Positions 28,881 through 39,619 are shown, counted from the first letter of the stretch. The stretch is 64,000 nucleotides of DNA from Caminibacter mediatlanticus TB-2 (GCF_005843985.1 NZ_CP040463.1:218501-282500); one strand, 5' to 3'. Program-made: numbers and translations. The notes: generated by a model from the sequence alone, not told the origin.

Positions 28881-29473
28881 TAAAATTACTAAAAGAAGAA
28901 CATAATCTTGTTAATCTTTTTTGGAAAAATTTTAGCAAGGTTGATGAAGGAGTATATAGAAGTGCTCAGCTTTTGCCTTGGAATTTAGAAAAAATTATTA
29001 AAAAATATGATATAAAGTCTGTTTTAAATTTAAGAGGTAGGGGTAATTATCTTTATGACTTAGAAGAAGAGATTTGTAAAAAATTAGGAGTTGAATATAA
29101 AGTTATTACAATTTCTTCAAGAGTATTACCTTCATATGAAAAATTAGAAGAGTTAGTAAATTATCTTAAAAATTCTAAAAAGCCACTTTTATTTCATTGT
29201 AAAGCAGGGGCTGATAGAACAGGTTTTGTTGCAGTGTTGTGGCATGTCCTTCAAGGAAGGGATGTAAAATGGGCTGTGAAAAAAGAACTCAAACTCTCAA
29301 AAGCTTATATTTCATTGAGTAAAGCAGGAAGAGTTAAAGAGATGTTTTTAAAATATAACAATCAAGGTGATTTTTTAGAGTGGTATAAAAAAAATAGAGA
29401 TTCTATTCAAGAAAATTTTAGTGAAAACCCATTTATAGATTTTATTTATGAAAAGATTTTAAGGAGGGAGTGA
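28871..29473 (+). CDS. Dual-specificity/tyrosine phosphatase-like protein, probable non-AUG start
   Basis: A DSP-type phosphatase with the CX5R loop HCKAGADRTG. The first conventional start in frame (TTG at 28973) would cut off the conserved KVDEGVYRSAQ segment. The frame is open from 28862, and a paralogue in this window (38085) has about 30 residues before its FYRSAQ. An ATC codon at 28871 sits six bases after GGAG and gives the matching length (200 residues); ATA at 28880 is the alternative. It lies just after comM and overlaps nnrD/E by one base. The substrate is unknown; the paralogue is among envelope genes. Confidence 0.75.
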   Translation: MDLIKLLKEEHNLVNLFWKNFSKVDEGVYRSAQLLPWNLEKIIKKYDIKSVLNLRGRGNYLYDLEEEICKKLGVEYKVITISSRVLPSYEKLEELVNYLKNSKKPLLFHCKAGADRTGFVAVLWHVLQGRDVKWAVKKELKLSKAYISLSKAGRVKEMFLKYNNQGDFLEWYKKNRDSIQENFSENPFIDFIYEKILRRE

Positions 29474-30864
29474 TGAAACCGGTATATAGGGAAGTTTATA
29501 GTTTTGATAAAAAGTGTTATGAAAGATATAAATTAACAGAAGATATTTTAATGGAACACGCCGCATATTCAATAGCACTTGAAATTTATAAAAGATTTCC
29601 TAAATTCTCAAAAATAAATATTGTAGCAGGGCCTGGAAATAATGGGGCGGATGGAATTACACTTGCAAGAATTTTATGGGGAGATTATATTGTAAATTTA
29701 TATTTGCCACTTGGGGCTAAATCAAATATGGCAAAACTTCAACTTGAAAGATTTTTAGCCCTTGGAGGGAAAGTTAAAGAAGAGTGTGAAAGTGGGGATG
29801 TAATAGTCGATGCTATTTTTGGAAGTGGGCTAAAAAGAGATTTAGATGAAAAAATTATTGGTTTTATTTCTAAAATGAACAAAGCAAAAGCTTTTAAAAT
29901 AGCGTGTGATATTCCAACAGGAATTGATGATAAAGGTAATTTAAGACCAGTTGCATTTAAGGCTGATTTGACGGTTACAATGGGTGCTGAGAAATTAGCT
30001 TTATATAGTGATTTTGCAAAAGATTATGTAGGAGAGATAATTAGGGCAGATTTAGGAGTTAGTTTTAATAAATATAAAGGACCTACTAAATATCATGTAT
30101 GGGAGAGAGGAGATTTAATTCTTCCAATTAGGACTACTCAAAATAGTCATAAAAAAAGTTATGGTCATTTAGGAGTTTTAGCAGGTGAAAAAGTGGGGGC
30201 TGCTGTTTTAGCAAGTTTGGCTGCTTTTAATTTTGGATGTGGGGTTGTTAGTATTGTAAGTCATAGAGAAGATATTAATATTCCATATGAAATTATGCAT
30301 ACTCATCATATTGAAAATTTTAACACCTTAGCTTTTGGAATGGGGCTTAATAATCATTTTGATGATGAATTGGAAGATATATTAATATTTGATATTCCAA
30401 TGGTAATTGATGCTGATATGTTTTATAAAGAGATAATTAAAGATTTTTTAAAAAAAGAAAACATTGTCTTAACTCCTCATCCAAAAGAGTTTGCTTCGCT
30501 TCTTAAAATTGTAGGTATGGGAGAATATAGTATTAAAGAAATTCAAGAGAATAGGTTTGATTTAGCTGAGGAGTTTTCAAACAAATATCCAAATGTAGTA
30601 TTACTTCTTAAAGGTGCAAATAAAATTATAGCTTATAAAGGGAATTTACATATAGACCCAAATGGAAGTGTTGCATTAGCAAAAGGTGGAAGTGGGGATG
30701 TATTAGCAGGAATGATAGCTTCTTTATTAGCCCAAGGATGGCATCCTCTAAAATCTACAATTCACGCAAGTTTATCCCATTCAATTGCAGGAAATTACAA
30801 TCCAAACTATGCCCTAACTCCTATGAAATTAATCGAGAGAATCGGTAATATCCTCCCATCTTAA
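29473..30864 (+). CDS. nnr: Bifunctional NAD(P)H-hydrate epimerase/dehydratase
   Basis: A 463-residue metabolite-repair enzyme. The N-terminal YjeF_N epimerase domain (about 1-200, with VAGPGNNGADGITLARIL and DAIFGSGLKRDL) precedes an ADP/ATP-dependent dehydratase domain (about 215-463, with LTPHPKEFASLL, LLKGANKIIAY and AKGGSGDVLAGMIASLLAQG). Both active sites look intact. The start was set at the ATG 29473 rather than the GTG three bases earlier because AAGGAGG is optimally spaced for it. It overlaps pseI, convergently, by 36 bases. Confidence 0.93.
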   Translation: MKPVYREVYSFDKKCYERYKLTEDILMEHAAYSIALEIYKRFPKFSKINIVAGPGNNGADGITLARILWGDYIVNLYLPLGAKSNMAKLQLERFLALGGKVKEECESGDVIVDAIFGSGLKRDLDEKIIGFISKMNKAKAFKIACDIPTGIDDKGNLRPVAFKADLTVTMGAEKLALYSDFAKDYVGEIIRADLGVSFNKYKGPTKYHVWERGDLILPIRTTQNSHKKSYGHLGVLAGEKVGAAVLASLAAFNFGCGVVSIVSHREDINIPYEIMHTHHIENFNTLAFGMGLNNHFDDELEDILIFDIPMVIDADMFYKEIIKDFLKKENIVLTPHPKEFASLLKIVGMGEYSIKEIQENRFDLAEEFSNKYPNVVLLLKGANKIIAYKGNLHIDPNGSVALAKGGSGDVLAGMIASLLAQGWHPLKSTIHASLSHSIAGNYNPNYALTPMKLIERIGNILPS

Positions 30865-31857
30865 TCTATCTCCTTTTTCTAAATCTCTACAAGCTACTTT
30901 TCCAATAATTTTTGGTAAATATTTTGGATGTAGACCATATCCTGGTCTTATTGCTTTTATATTTTCAGGTGTAAATTTTTCACCTTTTTTTATATCTTTA
31001 ACCACATACAAACTTCTTGCAAATTCTCTCCCTTTTTTAGGAGTAAAATTGACTTCACCAAGAAGTTTTTCAGTATCTCTAATTGCTTTTACCATTTCAC
31101 TAAACTCTTTTGGAGTTAGGCTAAATTCTTTATCAGGTGAATTTAGATTTTTATCTAAAATAAAATGTTTTTCAATTATTCTTGCACCAAGACTAACTGC
31201 TACAATTGGTGCAGTAATTCCAAGAGTATGGTCAGAAAATCCAACTTCTACATTAAAGATTTCTTTAATTGCTGGAATTGTTTTAAGATTTGCATCTTTA
31301 AGAGGAGTAGGATATGCTGATGTGCATTTAAGAAGTGCAATTTCTACATTTTCTTTTTTAGAGATTCTCACAACATCTTCAATCTCTTGTAAAGTAGAAA
31401 TTCCTGTTGAGATAATTATTGGTCTTTTCTTTTTTGCAGTATATTCAATTAATTCATACCAAGGCACTTCAAAAGATGCTATTTTATAAGCTGATGGGTT
31501 AAACTTTTCTAAAAAATCAACTGCTTCTAAACTAAATGGCGAGCTAAATACTTCTAAATCTAAATTTCTTGCATAGTTAAATAACTCTTCATGCCATTCA
31601 AGTGGTGTCATTGCCCATTTGTATAATTCAAAAAAGTTTTTACCATTCCAAAGACCACCTTTTATAATAAAATCATTCTTTTTACTATCAATTGTCATCC
31701 ACTCAGGCCTGTAAGTTTGAAGTTTAATAGCATCAGCCCCGTTTTCTTTTGCAGCATAAATTGTATCTTTTGCTATTTTTATACTTCCTGAATGATTTGC
31801 AGAAAGTTCTGCAATTATAAAAACTTTATCTTTTGTGTTGTGTTTTCCTATTTGCAT
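30829..31857 (-). CDS. pseI: Pseudaminic acid synthase
   Basis: A 342-residue NeuB-family synthase that condenses phosphoenolpyruvate with the 2,4-diamino-6-deoxy-altrose intermediate to make pseudaminic acid. The TIM-barrel has AELSANHSGSI, ADAIKLQTY, ISTGIST and GFSDHTLG. A C-terminal antifreeze-like (SAF) domain has SLYVVKDIKKGEKFTPENI and the RPGYGLHPKYL stretch. It is the last gene of the pse run and overlaps the formyltransferase gene by 32 bases. Confidence 0.93.
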   Translation of the reverse strand: MQIGKHNTKDKVFIIAELSANHSGSIKIAKDTIYAAKENGADAIKLQTYRPEWMTIDSKKNDFIIKGGLWNGKNFFELYKWAMTPLEWHEELFNYARNLDLEVFSSPFSLEAVDFLEKFNPSAYKIASFEVPWYELIEYTAKKKRPIIISTGISTLQEIEDVVRISKKENVEIALLKCTSAYPTPLKDANLKTIPAIKEIFNVEVGFSDHTLGITAPIVAVSLGARIIEKHFILDKNLNSPDKEFSLTPKEFSEMVKAIRDTEKLLGEVNFTPKKGREFARSLYVVKDIKKGEKFTPENIKAIRPGYGLHPKYLPKIIGKVACRDLEKGDRLRWEDITDSLD

Positions 31858-32413
31858 TTATTTCCTTTAAAATTTTATAAATTGGTGTACTATAATCAAT
31901 ATTAGGTGGTAATTCTTTTGAAATATGAAAAGTTCCTTGTTTAGGTTGTTGTTTAGGTTTTATTTTTTGATTAATAATTTTTTTAAAGTTTTGTTTAAAA
32001 AGCATTTGAATATGAAAATGAAGTTTTTTATATGTAGATTTAAAAGTCTCTTTTTTATCTAAAACAACTCTTTTTTGAACTAAAATATCTCCTGTATCAA
32101 TACCTTCATCAATTAAATGAATGGTTACTCCTTTTTTAGTATTTTCAATAAATGACCAGATATTAGGATGGGCTCCTCTATTAAAAGGGAGATAAGAGAT
32201 ATGCAAATTTATAAAATAATATTCTGTTAAAAATTCTTTTTTTATTATGTATTTGTAATTATAGCTTATTATAATATCTGGATTTATTTTTTGTAAAATA
32301 GTTTTATTTAATGGTTTTGTAAATTTATACACTTTATAATGTTTTTTTCTTAGCCATAAGCATAAAGGATTAGTGATTTGATTATTTGTTAAAAATAAAA
32401 TTTTCAATTTCAT
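31826..32413 (-). CDS. Formyltransferase-family protein in the pse operon
   Basis: A 195-residue N10-formyltetrahydrofolate-type formyltransferase domain. Motifs NLHISYLPFNRGAHPNIW (with the His of the catalytic Asn-His-Asp set and substrate loop) and the downstream DEGIDTGDIL (catalytic Asp region) are clear. The N-terminal half is short. It stands between pseG and pseI, in an operon with no PseH acetyltransferase. I infer that it acylates the 4-amino group of the UDP-linked intermediate with formyl, giving a 7-N-formyl pseudaminic acid. Its ATG overlaps the stop of a decayed yoeB. Confidence 0.82.
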   Translation of the reverse strand: MKLKILFLTNNQITNPLCLWLRKKHYKVYKFTKPLNKTILQKINPDIIISYNYKYIIKKEFLTEYYFINLHISYLPFNRGAHPNIWSFIENTKKGVTIHLIDEGIDTGDILVQKRVVLDKKETFKSTYKKLHFHIQMLFKQNFKKIINQKIKPKQQPKQGTFHISKELPPNIDYSTPIYKILKEINANRKTQHKR

Positions 32414-32513
32414 TTATAATGATACCTGCAAGCAAATATTATTAAATTTTTTTATCATTTTTTTGCCAATAAAGATAATCATCCCACCCTTCTGGTGTAA
32501 ATAAGATATTCAT
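32410..32513 (-). pseudogene. YoeB toxin remnant with internal deletion
   Basis: The frame starts with ATG (32513) overlapping the antitoxin stop and reads MNILFTPEGWDDYLYWQKND KKI then a stop at 32442, matching the first 23 residues of YoeB (WDDYLYWQ is diagnostic). Downstream in another frame, just before the formyltransferase ATG, is IIFACRYHYK and a stop, matching the conserved YoeB ACRYHY terminus. About 50 central codons, including most of the RNase active site, are missing. This is a deletion-inactivated toxin gene. Confidence 0.85.
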
Positions 32514-32719
32514 TATAACTCTTTTTTTATTATTTTATTATCTTTATATGATGAAATTGATTGTAAGAGCCATTTTTTATTAGCTTCATTTTTTAGTAAA
32601 TATTCTGTTTCATTTTCTTTAATTTTTATTTCAATTATTCCACTTTTTATCTTTTTTAAAAATTCCTTTAACAAATCTAAATCAAAATTTTCAATATTAT
32701 CTTTTATAGTAATTTCCAT
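32513..32719 (-). CDS. Antitoxin-like partner of the decayed YoeB
   Basis: A 68-residue acidic/Lys-rich protein whose stop overlaps the start of the yoeB remnant (TAATG), the usual antitoxin-toxin order. The N-terminal half looks like a short DNA-binding or dimerisation region, and the C-terminal NKKWLLQSISSYKD would be the toxin-wrapping tail. It is not a clear YefM by sequence; the call rests on the toxin remnant. Its start lies inside pseG behind AAGGA. The reading frame is intact although its toxin is not. Confidence 0.65.
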   Translation of the reverse strand: MEITIKDNIENFDLDLLKEFLKKIKSGIIEIKIKENETEYLLKNEANKKWLLQSISSYKDNKIIKKEL

Positions 32720-33552
32720 AATAATTCCTTAACCTTTATTATTTCTTTTTCATTTAAAACAATATACCTTTTTTCTTTTAAAAATTTAGTTATGTATTTT
32801 TGATTATCAGCTACTTTAATTGCAATAAAAGGCAAATTCATATAAATTGCTTCATAGCTTATTACAGATGGAGTTATTATACCAAACTTTGACTTTGCCA
32901 TTCCAATTGCTACATCTTCATCAATATGTAGTTTTACCCATCTATTTAGAAAAGTAAATTTTTTTAGTTTTTCTAAACTTTTATTAGCTGATGTTGTATA
33001 AAGATTTACTTTAATTCTTAGAGGTTTAAGAATTTTTAATATTTTTAAAGTTAAGTTTTTAGCATCACTTCCACCAAGTGAGAGAAAAATTCCTTCTTTT
33101 TGGAAATGTCTTTTTTTAGCTAACTTAAACTCTTTTCTAATTAGAGGTTTTATTATTTTTACTTTTGTAAATGTTGGTAAATTTTTATATTTTTGTTTTT
33201 TTGCATATAGGTTGTGATTAATAATTTCATCGCAGTAGTGAGGCATACATAAATCATCAAAACAGATTAATTTTATATTTGGAAAGAGAGTTTTAAAATT
33301 TTTTTCATCTTCATATGTAAAATTATAATTATCCACTATTACTTCTTTTGGCTTTAATTCTTTTACTTTTTCAAAAAATTCATTTTCATTTTTAATTTTA
33401 ATTATTGGATAAGGAGATAAACTTTCAATACACTCTTTACAAACAATAATCATATTTTTCATTTTCCATTTTTCATTTTCCATTAGCACCATTAGACGCT
33501 TAAAGTGTCCAAGTCCAATTTGTGAAGAAAAATCAACTCTTAAAATAATCAT
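32704..33552 (-). CDS. pseG: UDP-2,4-diacetamido-2,4,6-trideoxy-altropyranose hydrolase-type enzyme
   Basis: A 282-residue GT-B-like hydrolase that releases UDP from the altrose intermediate. The N-terminus VDFSSQIGLGHFKR (with the catalytic His in GLGH) and GGSDAKNLTL and PSVISYEAIY stretches match PseG. Residues 24-33 (MENEKWKMKN) come from a heptad array and sit where other PseG proteins have a short loop. It overlaps pseF by 20 bases and the antitoxin by 16. Confidence 0.9.
   Translation of the reverse strand: MIILRVDFSSQIGLGHFKRLMVLMENEKWKMKNMIIVCKECIESLSPYPIIKIKNENEFFEKVKELKPKEVIVDNYNFTYEDEKNFKTLFPNIKLICFDDLCMPHYCDEIINHNLYAKKQKYKNLPTFTKVKIIKPLIRKEFKLAKKRHFQKEGIFLSLGGSDAKNLTLKILKILKPLRIKVNLYTTSANKSLEKLKKFTFLNRWVKLHIDEDVAIGMAKSKFGIITPSVISYEAIYMNLPFIAIKVADNQKYITKFLKEKRYIVLNEKEIIKVKELLWKLL
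33455..33482 (-). repeat. Heptad array b (4 x 7 bp) inside pseG
   Basis: Minus strand: TGGAAAA, TGAAAAA, TGGAAAA, TGAAAAA, with TA on both sides. It is translated in frame as ENEKWKMKN within pseG. Confidence 0.85.
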
Positions 33553-34209
33553 TTATTGCCTTATAAAGAAGCTCAGCTCTTATAAAATCTTCCATTGTAT
33601 CAATATCTTGGACTAAATATCTTGGAATAATTATTGGAATACTTCCATTAAAGCTAAATTTTTTATTTGAATTTAATTTTTTCCAGTAAAATTGTCCTGC
33701 GTCGTGATAGGCTTCTTTTAAATCTTGACTTCTTTTATTCTCAAACTCAGGAAAAATCATTTTTGCTTTATTATCAACTATCTCAAAACTTCTCCATATA
33801 GGAAAATCAAATGTAGTAGCTGAGAAACTAAAAATTGCATCACTATTTTTAAGCTCTTTTAAGCCCTTTTTTAAATATTCAATTTTTAAAAGTGATGCTG
33901 TTGGATAAATCATACAAGCATATTTAAATTTATCATCTTTATTAAGCTCTTTTATTGCGTGTTCGAAAACTTCTGTGCTACCTACAAAATCATCTGCTAA
34001 TTCTTTTGGTCTAAATAAAATTTCAGCTCCATATTCTTTACTAATTTTCGCTATTTCTTCATCATCAGTTGATACTACAATTTTGCTAAATAATTTACTT
34101 TTTTTTGCATTTTCTATTGAATAAGCAATTAATGGTTTTCCACAAAATAGTTTTATATTTTTTCTTGGAATTCTTTTACTACCACCTCTTGCAGGGATTA
34201 TGCATAAAT

Positions 34210-34213
<4 letters not shown>
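33533..34213 (-). CDS. pseF: Pseudaminic acid cytidylyltransferase
   Basis: A 226-residue CMP-sugar synthetase that activates pseudaminic acid with CTP. The signature NLCIIPARGGSKRIPRKNIK and the following FCGKPLIAYSIENA are typical, with VVSTDDEEIA and AYHDAGQFYW further on. The ATG at 34213 overlaps the pseC stop (ATGA) and has AAAGGG at a usable distance, while an ATG nine bases earlier is too close to that site. Confidence 0.92.
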
Positions 34214-36295
<2,082 letters not shown>

Positions 36296-36316
36296 TTAAA
36301 TAAGCAAAAATTATTC

Positions 36317-38011
36317 CTAATTATTATATAACTTTTTAAACTCTTCACAATTTTTAAGTAACTCTTCTTTATTTCCCTTGCAAACTATCTTTCCTTCTTT
36401 AAATACTAATATCTCATCTGCATTTTCTATTGTTGAGAGCCTATGGGCTACAATAAAAATTAATTTATCTTTTAGATTTAAAATACTCTCCATTACTTTT
36501 TCTTCACTTTTTCTATCAAGTGCTGAGGTTGCTTCATCTAAAATTAAAATGTCAGGATTTTTATATAAAGCCCTTGCAATCGCAATTCTTTGTCTTTGAC
36601 CTCCACTTAAATTACTTCCATTCTCTTGCAATATTTCATAAATTCCATTAGGTAATTTTTTGACAAATTCCCATAAATTAGCTTGTTTTAATGCATTTAT
36701 TACTTTTTCTTCATCTATTTCCCTGCCATAAGCGATATTTGCAGCAATTGTGTCATTAAAAATATGAATAGTTTGAGGGATGTAAGCTATTTTTTCTCTT
36801 AAATCTTTAATTGAATAATTTTTTATGTTTTTATTATTAATTAAAATTTCACCATTACTTGTATCATAAAACCTTTCAATCAAACTAATAAAACTACTTT
36901 TCCCACCCCCACTATCTCCAACAAGACCAATTATTTTTGGTCTTTTTGCAAAATAATTAATATTTTTTAAGGCATATTTATCATTATATTTTAAACTTAC
37001 ATTTTTAAATTCAATAGTTTCAATGTTTTGTAGTTTTTCATTTCCGCTTTTTATTGATGGTTTTATATTAAAAATCTCTTTTAATCTCTCATTTGCAGCA
37101 ATTGCATCTTGCAGTTTAGAATATGTTACTGAAATTTTTCTAAGCGGATCGCTCATCATAAATAAAGCTGTCATAAAGGAAAAAAATTCTCCAACACTCA
37201 TACTTCCATCTATTACAAGTTTTCCACCAACAATTATTACAATAGCAGCTACAACTGCACTTACAAATTCCATTAATGGGACTACAAGTGCATTTAGTTT
37301 TGTGGATTTTAGATTTACTTTTAAAAATTCTAAATTTAACTTACTAAATTTTTTATGCTCAAAATCTTCTGCATTATATGCTTTAATTGTCTCTACATTT
37401 TTAAAAATCTCGCTTAAAGTTGCATTTAAGTTTGCTGTTTTTTCTTGTGATTTTTTTGATAGTTTTTTTAATTTTTGTGCTATTAAATTTATTGGATAGA
37501 CTATTAGAGGTAAAATAATAAGTGCAAAAATAGCTAATTTATAGTTTTGATATAAAACAACGCCAAGTAAAAATATACTCATCAAAATGTCTCTCATTAG
37601 TGCTGCAATATCGCTACTTACAGCCCTTTGAATTCTATTTATATCATTTATTATTCTACTTACAAGTTCGCCACTGTGAGTTGTTTTAAAAAAATTAATA
37701 TCACTTTTTAAAATGTGACCTAAAAATTTATCTCTAATTTTTCTTACAATATCTTCTCCGATGTAACTTACATAATATTGTTGTAAAATATATCCTACTC
37801 CTTTTAAAAAATAAAGCACAATTATTACTATTGGCAGGATATAGAGCATTTTTTCGTTTTTTTCAATAAATATTTTATCAAGTACAGGTTTTACTAAATA
37901 AGCAGTTGCAGCAGTAGCAAAAGAAACTAAAATCATTCCAATAATTGCAAAAAAAATCTCTTTTTTATACTCTTTGTAATATGGCATATATTCTTTAAAA
38001 AATTTTAGCAT
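36317..38011 (-). CDS. msbA: MsbA-like lipid A/glycolipid flippase (ABC transporter)
   Basis: A 564-residue half-transporter with six N-terminal membrane helices (to about residue 310) fused to an ABC ATPase with Walker A GDSGGGKSS, signature NLSGGQRQRIAIA and Walker B ILILDEATSALD. Placement among glycan and lipid A genes favours MsbA (or a PglK-like lipid-linked glycan flippase). It starts behind AAAAAGG supplied by a bidirectional promoter element shared with the divergent phosphatase. Confidence 0.85.
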   Translation of the reverse strand: MLKFFKEYMPYYKEYKKEIFFAIIGMILVSFATAATAYLVKPVLDKIFIEKNEKMLYILPIVIIVLYFLKGVGYILQQYYVSYIGEDIVRKIRDKFLGHILKSDINFFKTTHSGELVSRIINDINRIQRAVSSDIAALMRDILMSIFLLGVVLYQNYKLAIFALIILPLIVYPINLIAQKLKKLSKKSQEKTANLNATLSEIFKNVETIKAYNAEDFEHKKFSKLNLEFLKVNLKSTKLNALVVPLMEFVSAVVAAIVIIVGGKLVIDGSMSVGEFFSFMTALFMMSDPLRKISVTYSKLQDAIAANERLKEIFNIKPSIKSGNEKLQNIETIEFKNVSLKYNDKYALKNINYFAKRPKIIGLVGDSGGGKSSFISLIERFYDTSNGEILINNKNIKNYSIKDLREKIAYIPQTIHIFNDTIAANIAYGREIDEEKVINALKQANLWEFVKKLPNGIYEILQENGSNLSGGQRQRIAIARALYKNPDILILDEATSALDRKSEEKVMESILNLKDKLIFIVAHRLSTIENADEILVFKEGKIVCKGNKEELLKNCEEFKKLYNN

Positions 38012-38018
38012 TTTAACC

Positions 38019-38036
38019 TTTTTGATAAAATTATAC
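38019..38036. promoter_or_regulatory. Bidirectional promoter element, copy 1
   Basis: The 18-mer TTTTTGATAAAATTATAC lies between msbA (-) and the phosphatase gene (+). Read on the plus strand it has the TTTTTG-A-TAAAAT promoter form. Read on the minus strand it gives GTATAAT followed by the AAAAAGG ribosome-binding site of msbA. The same 18-mer occurs at 39602-39619 in the other orientation. Confidence 0.6.
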
Positions 38037-38053
38037 TAAAAAGGATATTTTAA

Positions 38054-38081
38054 GTGAAAAATAAAAAGTGTAAAGTGAAAA
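38054..38081 (+). repeat. Heptad array d (4 x 7 bp)
   Basis: GTGAAAA, ATAAAAA, GTGTAAA, GTGAAAA directly upstream of the phosphatase ATG at 38085. It is a GTG-phase variant of the heptad family and occupies the place of the ribosome-binding site, for which there is no good alternative. Confidence 0.65.
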
Positions 38082-38084
38082 GTT

Positions 38085-38717
38085 ATGGTTAAGTTTTTAA
38101 AAAGATTTTTTACAAAGCATAGTTTTATTTCTTTATTTACTTTTAATTTTCATAAAATAGATGATAATTTTTATCGCTCAGCCCAACCAACTGATAAACA
38201 TCTTGAAGAGATTATAAAAAAATATAATATAAAGACAGTTTTGAATGTAAGAGGTGAAGAACATATTGAAATATTAGCTTCTCAAAAGGAGATTTGTAAA
38301 AAATATAATGTAGAATTAATTACAATAAAGCTTCATTCAAGAGGAATTCCTTCAAAAGAAAAAATAAATAGGCTTTATGAAATATTAACAACTTCTAAAT
38401 ATCCAATGCTTGTGCATTGTAAAAGCGGAAGTGATAGGACAGGTCTTGTTGCAACATTATATTGTCATTGGATTAAAGGTAAAGATATTAAAGAAATTAA
38501 GCAATTAAAAGCTTTTCCATATCTTCATTTTAAACATTCAAAAACAGGTCTTATTGATAAATATTTTGAAGAATATTTAAAATTTAAAAAAGATAATCCA
38601 AAAATTACACTTATTGAGTGGACAAATAAGTATATGGATAAAGAAAAAATAGAAAAAGATTTTAAAGAAAGTGGAATTTTTAAATTTTTAGTTGATAAAA
38701 TATTAAGAAGAGAGTGA
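38085..38717 (+). CDS. Dual-specificity/tyrosine phosphatase-like protein
   Basis: A 210-residue paralogue of the phosphatase at 28871. It carries FYRSAQPTDKHLEEIIKKY, NVRGEE and the CX5R active-site loop HCKSGSDRTG, followed by a helical C-terminus ending FLVDKILRRE as in the paralogue. Proteins of this group are often encoded beside glycan and lipid A genes, which fits the location between msbA and a glycosyltransferase. A role in removing a phosphate from a surface lipid or glycan is possible but not shown. Confidence 0.82.
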   Translation: MVKFLKRFFTKHSFISLFTFNFHKIDDNFYRSAQPTDKHLEEIIKKYNIKTVLNVRGEEHIEILASQKEICKKYNVELITIKLHSRGIPSKEKINRLYEILTTSKYPMLVHCKSGSDRTGLVATLYCHWIKGKDIKEIKQLKAFPYLHFKHSKTGLIDKYFEEYLKFKKDNPKITLIEWTNKYMDKEKIEKDFKESGIFKFLVDKILRRE

Positions 38718-39581
38718 AGATTTAATAATATCTCCTACATTTGTCTCTTGAAAAATACCATATCTTTTAAATACATCAACAGCATCTTTTTTAAATACTA
38801 TTCTGTTTTCAAACTCTTCTTTTAATTTACCTTCATTATAAAGTTTTACCCATCTTCTGTAATGTGGGCCCATTCTTACGTGTTTTTTACTCTCAAGCAA
38901 TCTTTTCCGATTAATTATATGTTTTTCAAATTGAGCGTAGCTTCTTATGACATAATGATAAACTTCGATTTTATCAAACCTTTTAATTTTATCGTAATGT
39001 CTCCAATAATCCCATAAGTTTCTTAAATGAAGGGCTTTGTGATTTCCTCCTCTAATAATTAAAAGTCCTTTTGGGTCAGTAATAACTTTTGGTCCAATTT
39101 TACTAAGCACTATTGATGGATATTCTTGAGTTAGTTGAGTCTCTTTTCTATAAAAAACAGGATTTGCAACATAATATTTCGCATCAAGAAAATTACCTTC
39201 ACTTACACTCTCATCTAATACCATATTGTATCTTTGACAAGTTAAAACTGCCCCCTTTGTATTTGATAAGATTTCTTTTATAGTACCTTCTTTTGGTATC
39301 CAAAATTCATCAGCATCGTTATTAATAACCCAGCGAGGATTATAGATTTTTTTAGCAGTTTTTGCTAATTTTTTCATCCATTTTGCTTGATTATAAAGAC
39401 CTTTTTCATCAATAATTGTCATTTCATATTTTTTGCTTAATTCTTCAAGTTTTTCACGAGTCCCATCAGTAGAATTATTATCCATTACCACAAAAGCATC
39501 AACTCCAAGTCGAGCGTGAGTTTTGATATTTGCTTCAATAATATCAATCTCATCTTTTACTAAAATTGTCATTACAATCAT
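38703..39581 (-). CDS. Glycosyltransferase family 2 protein
   Basis: A 292-residue GT-A-type protein of the Glyco_tranf_2_4 kind. It starts MTILVKDEIDIIEANI, has the nucleotide-sugar elements VMDNNSTDGT and INNDADEFWIP (DxD-like), and a W/H-rich C-terminal part (HLRNLWDYWRHYDK). It is convergent with the phosphatase gene (15-base overlap) and divergent from the GT52-like gene. The donor and acceptor are unknown. Confidence 0.82.
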   Translation of the reverse strand: MIVMTILVKDEIDIIEANIKTHARLGVDAFVVMDNNSTDGTREKLEELSKKYEMTIIDEKGLYNQAKWMKKLAKTAKKIYNPRWVINNDADEFWIPKEGTIKEILSNTKGAVLTCQRYNMVLDESVSEGNFLDAKYYVANPVFYRKETQLTQEYPSIVLSKIGPKVITDPKGLLIIRGGNHKALHLRNLWDYWRHYDKIKRFDKIEVYHYVIRSYAQFEKHIINRKRLLESKKHVRMGPHYRRWVKLYNEGKLKEEFENRIVFKKDAVDVFKRYGIFQETNVGDIIKSSLSS

Positions 39582-39601
39582 AAATTTCCTTTAAAAGTGA
39601 T

Positions 39602-39619
39602 GTATAATTTTATCAAAAA
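39602..39619. promoter_or_regulatory. Bidirectional promoter element, copy 2
   Basis: GTATAATTTTATCAAAAA, the reverse complement of copy 1. The minus strand reads TTTTTGATAAAAT toward the family 2 glycosyltransferase, and the plus strand reads TATAAT then AAAAAGG, the ribosome-binding site of the gene starting at 39627. Confidence 0.6.
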
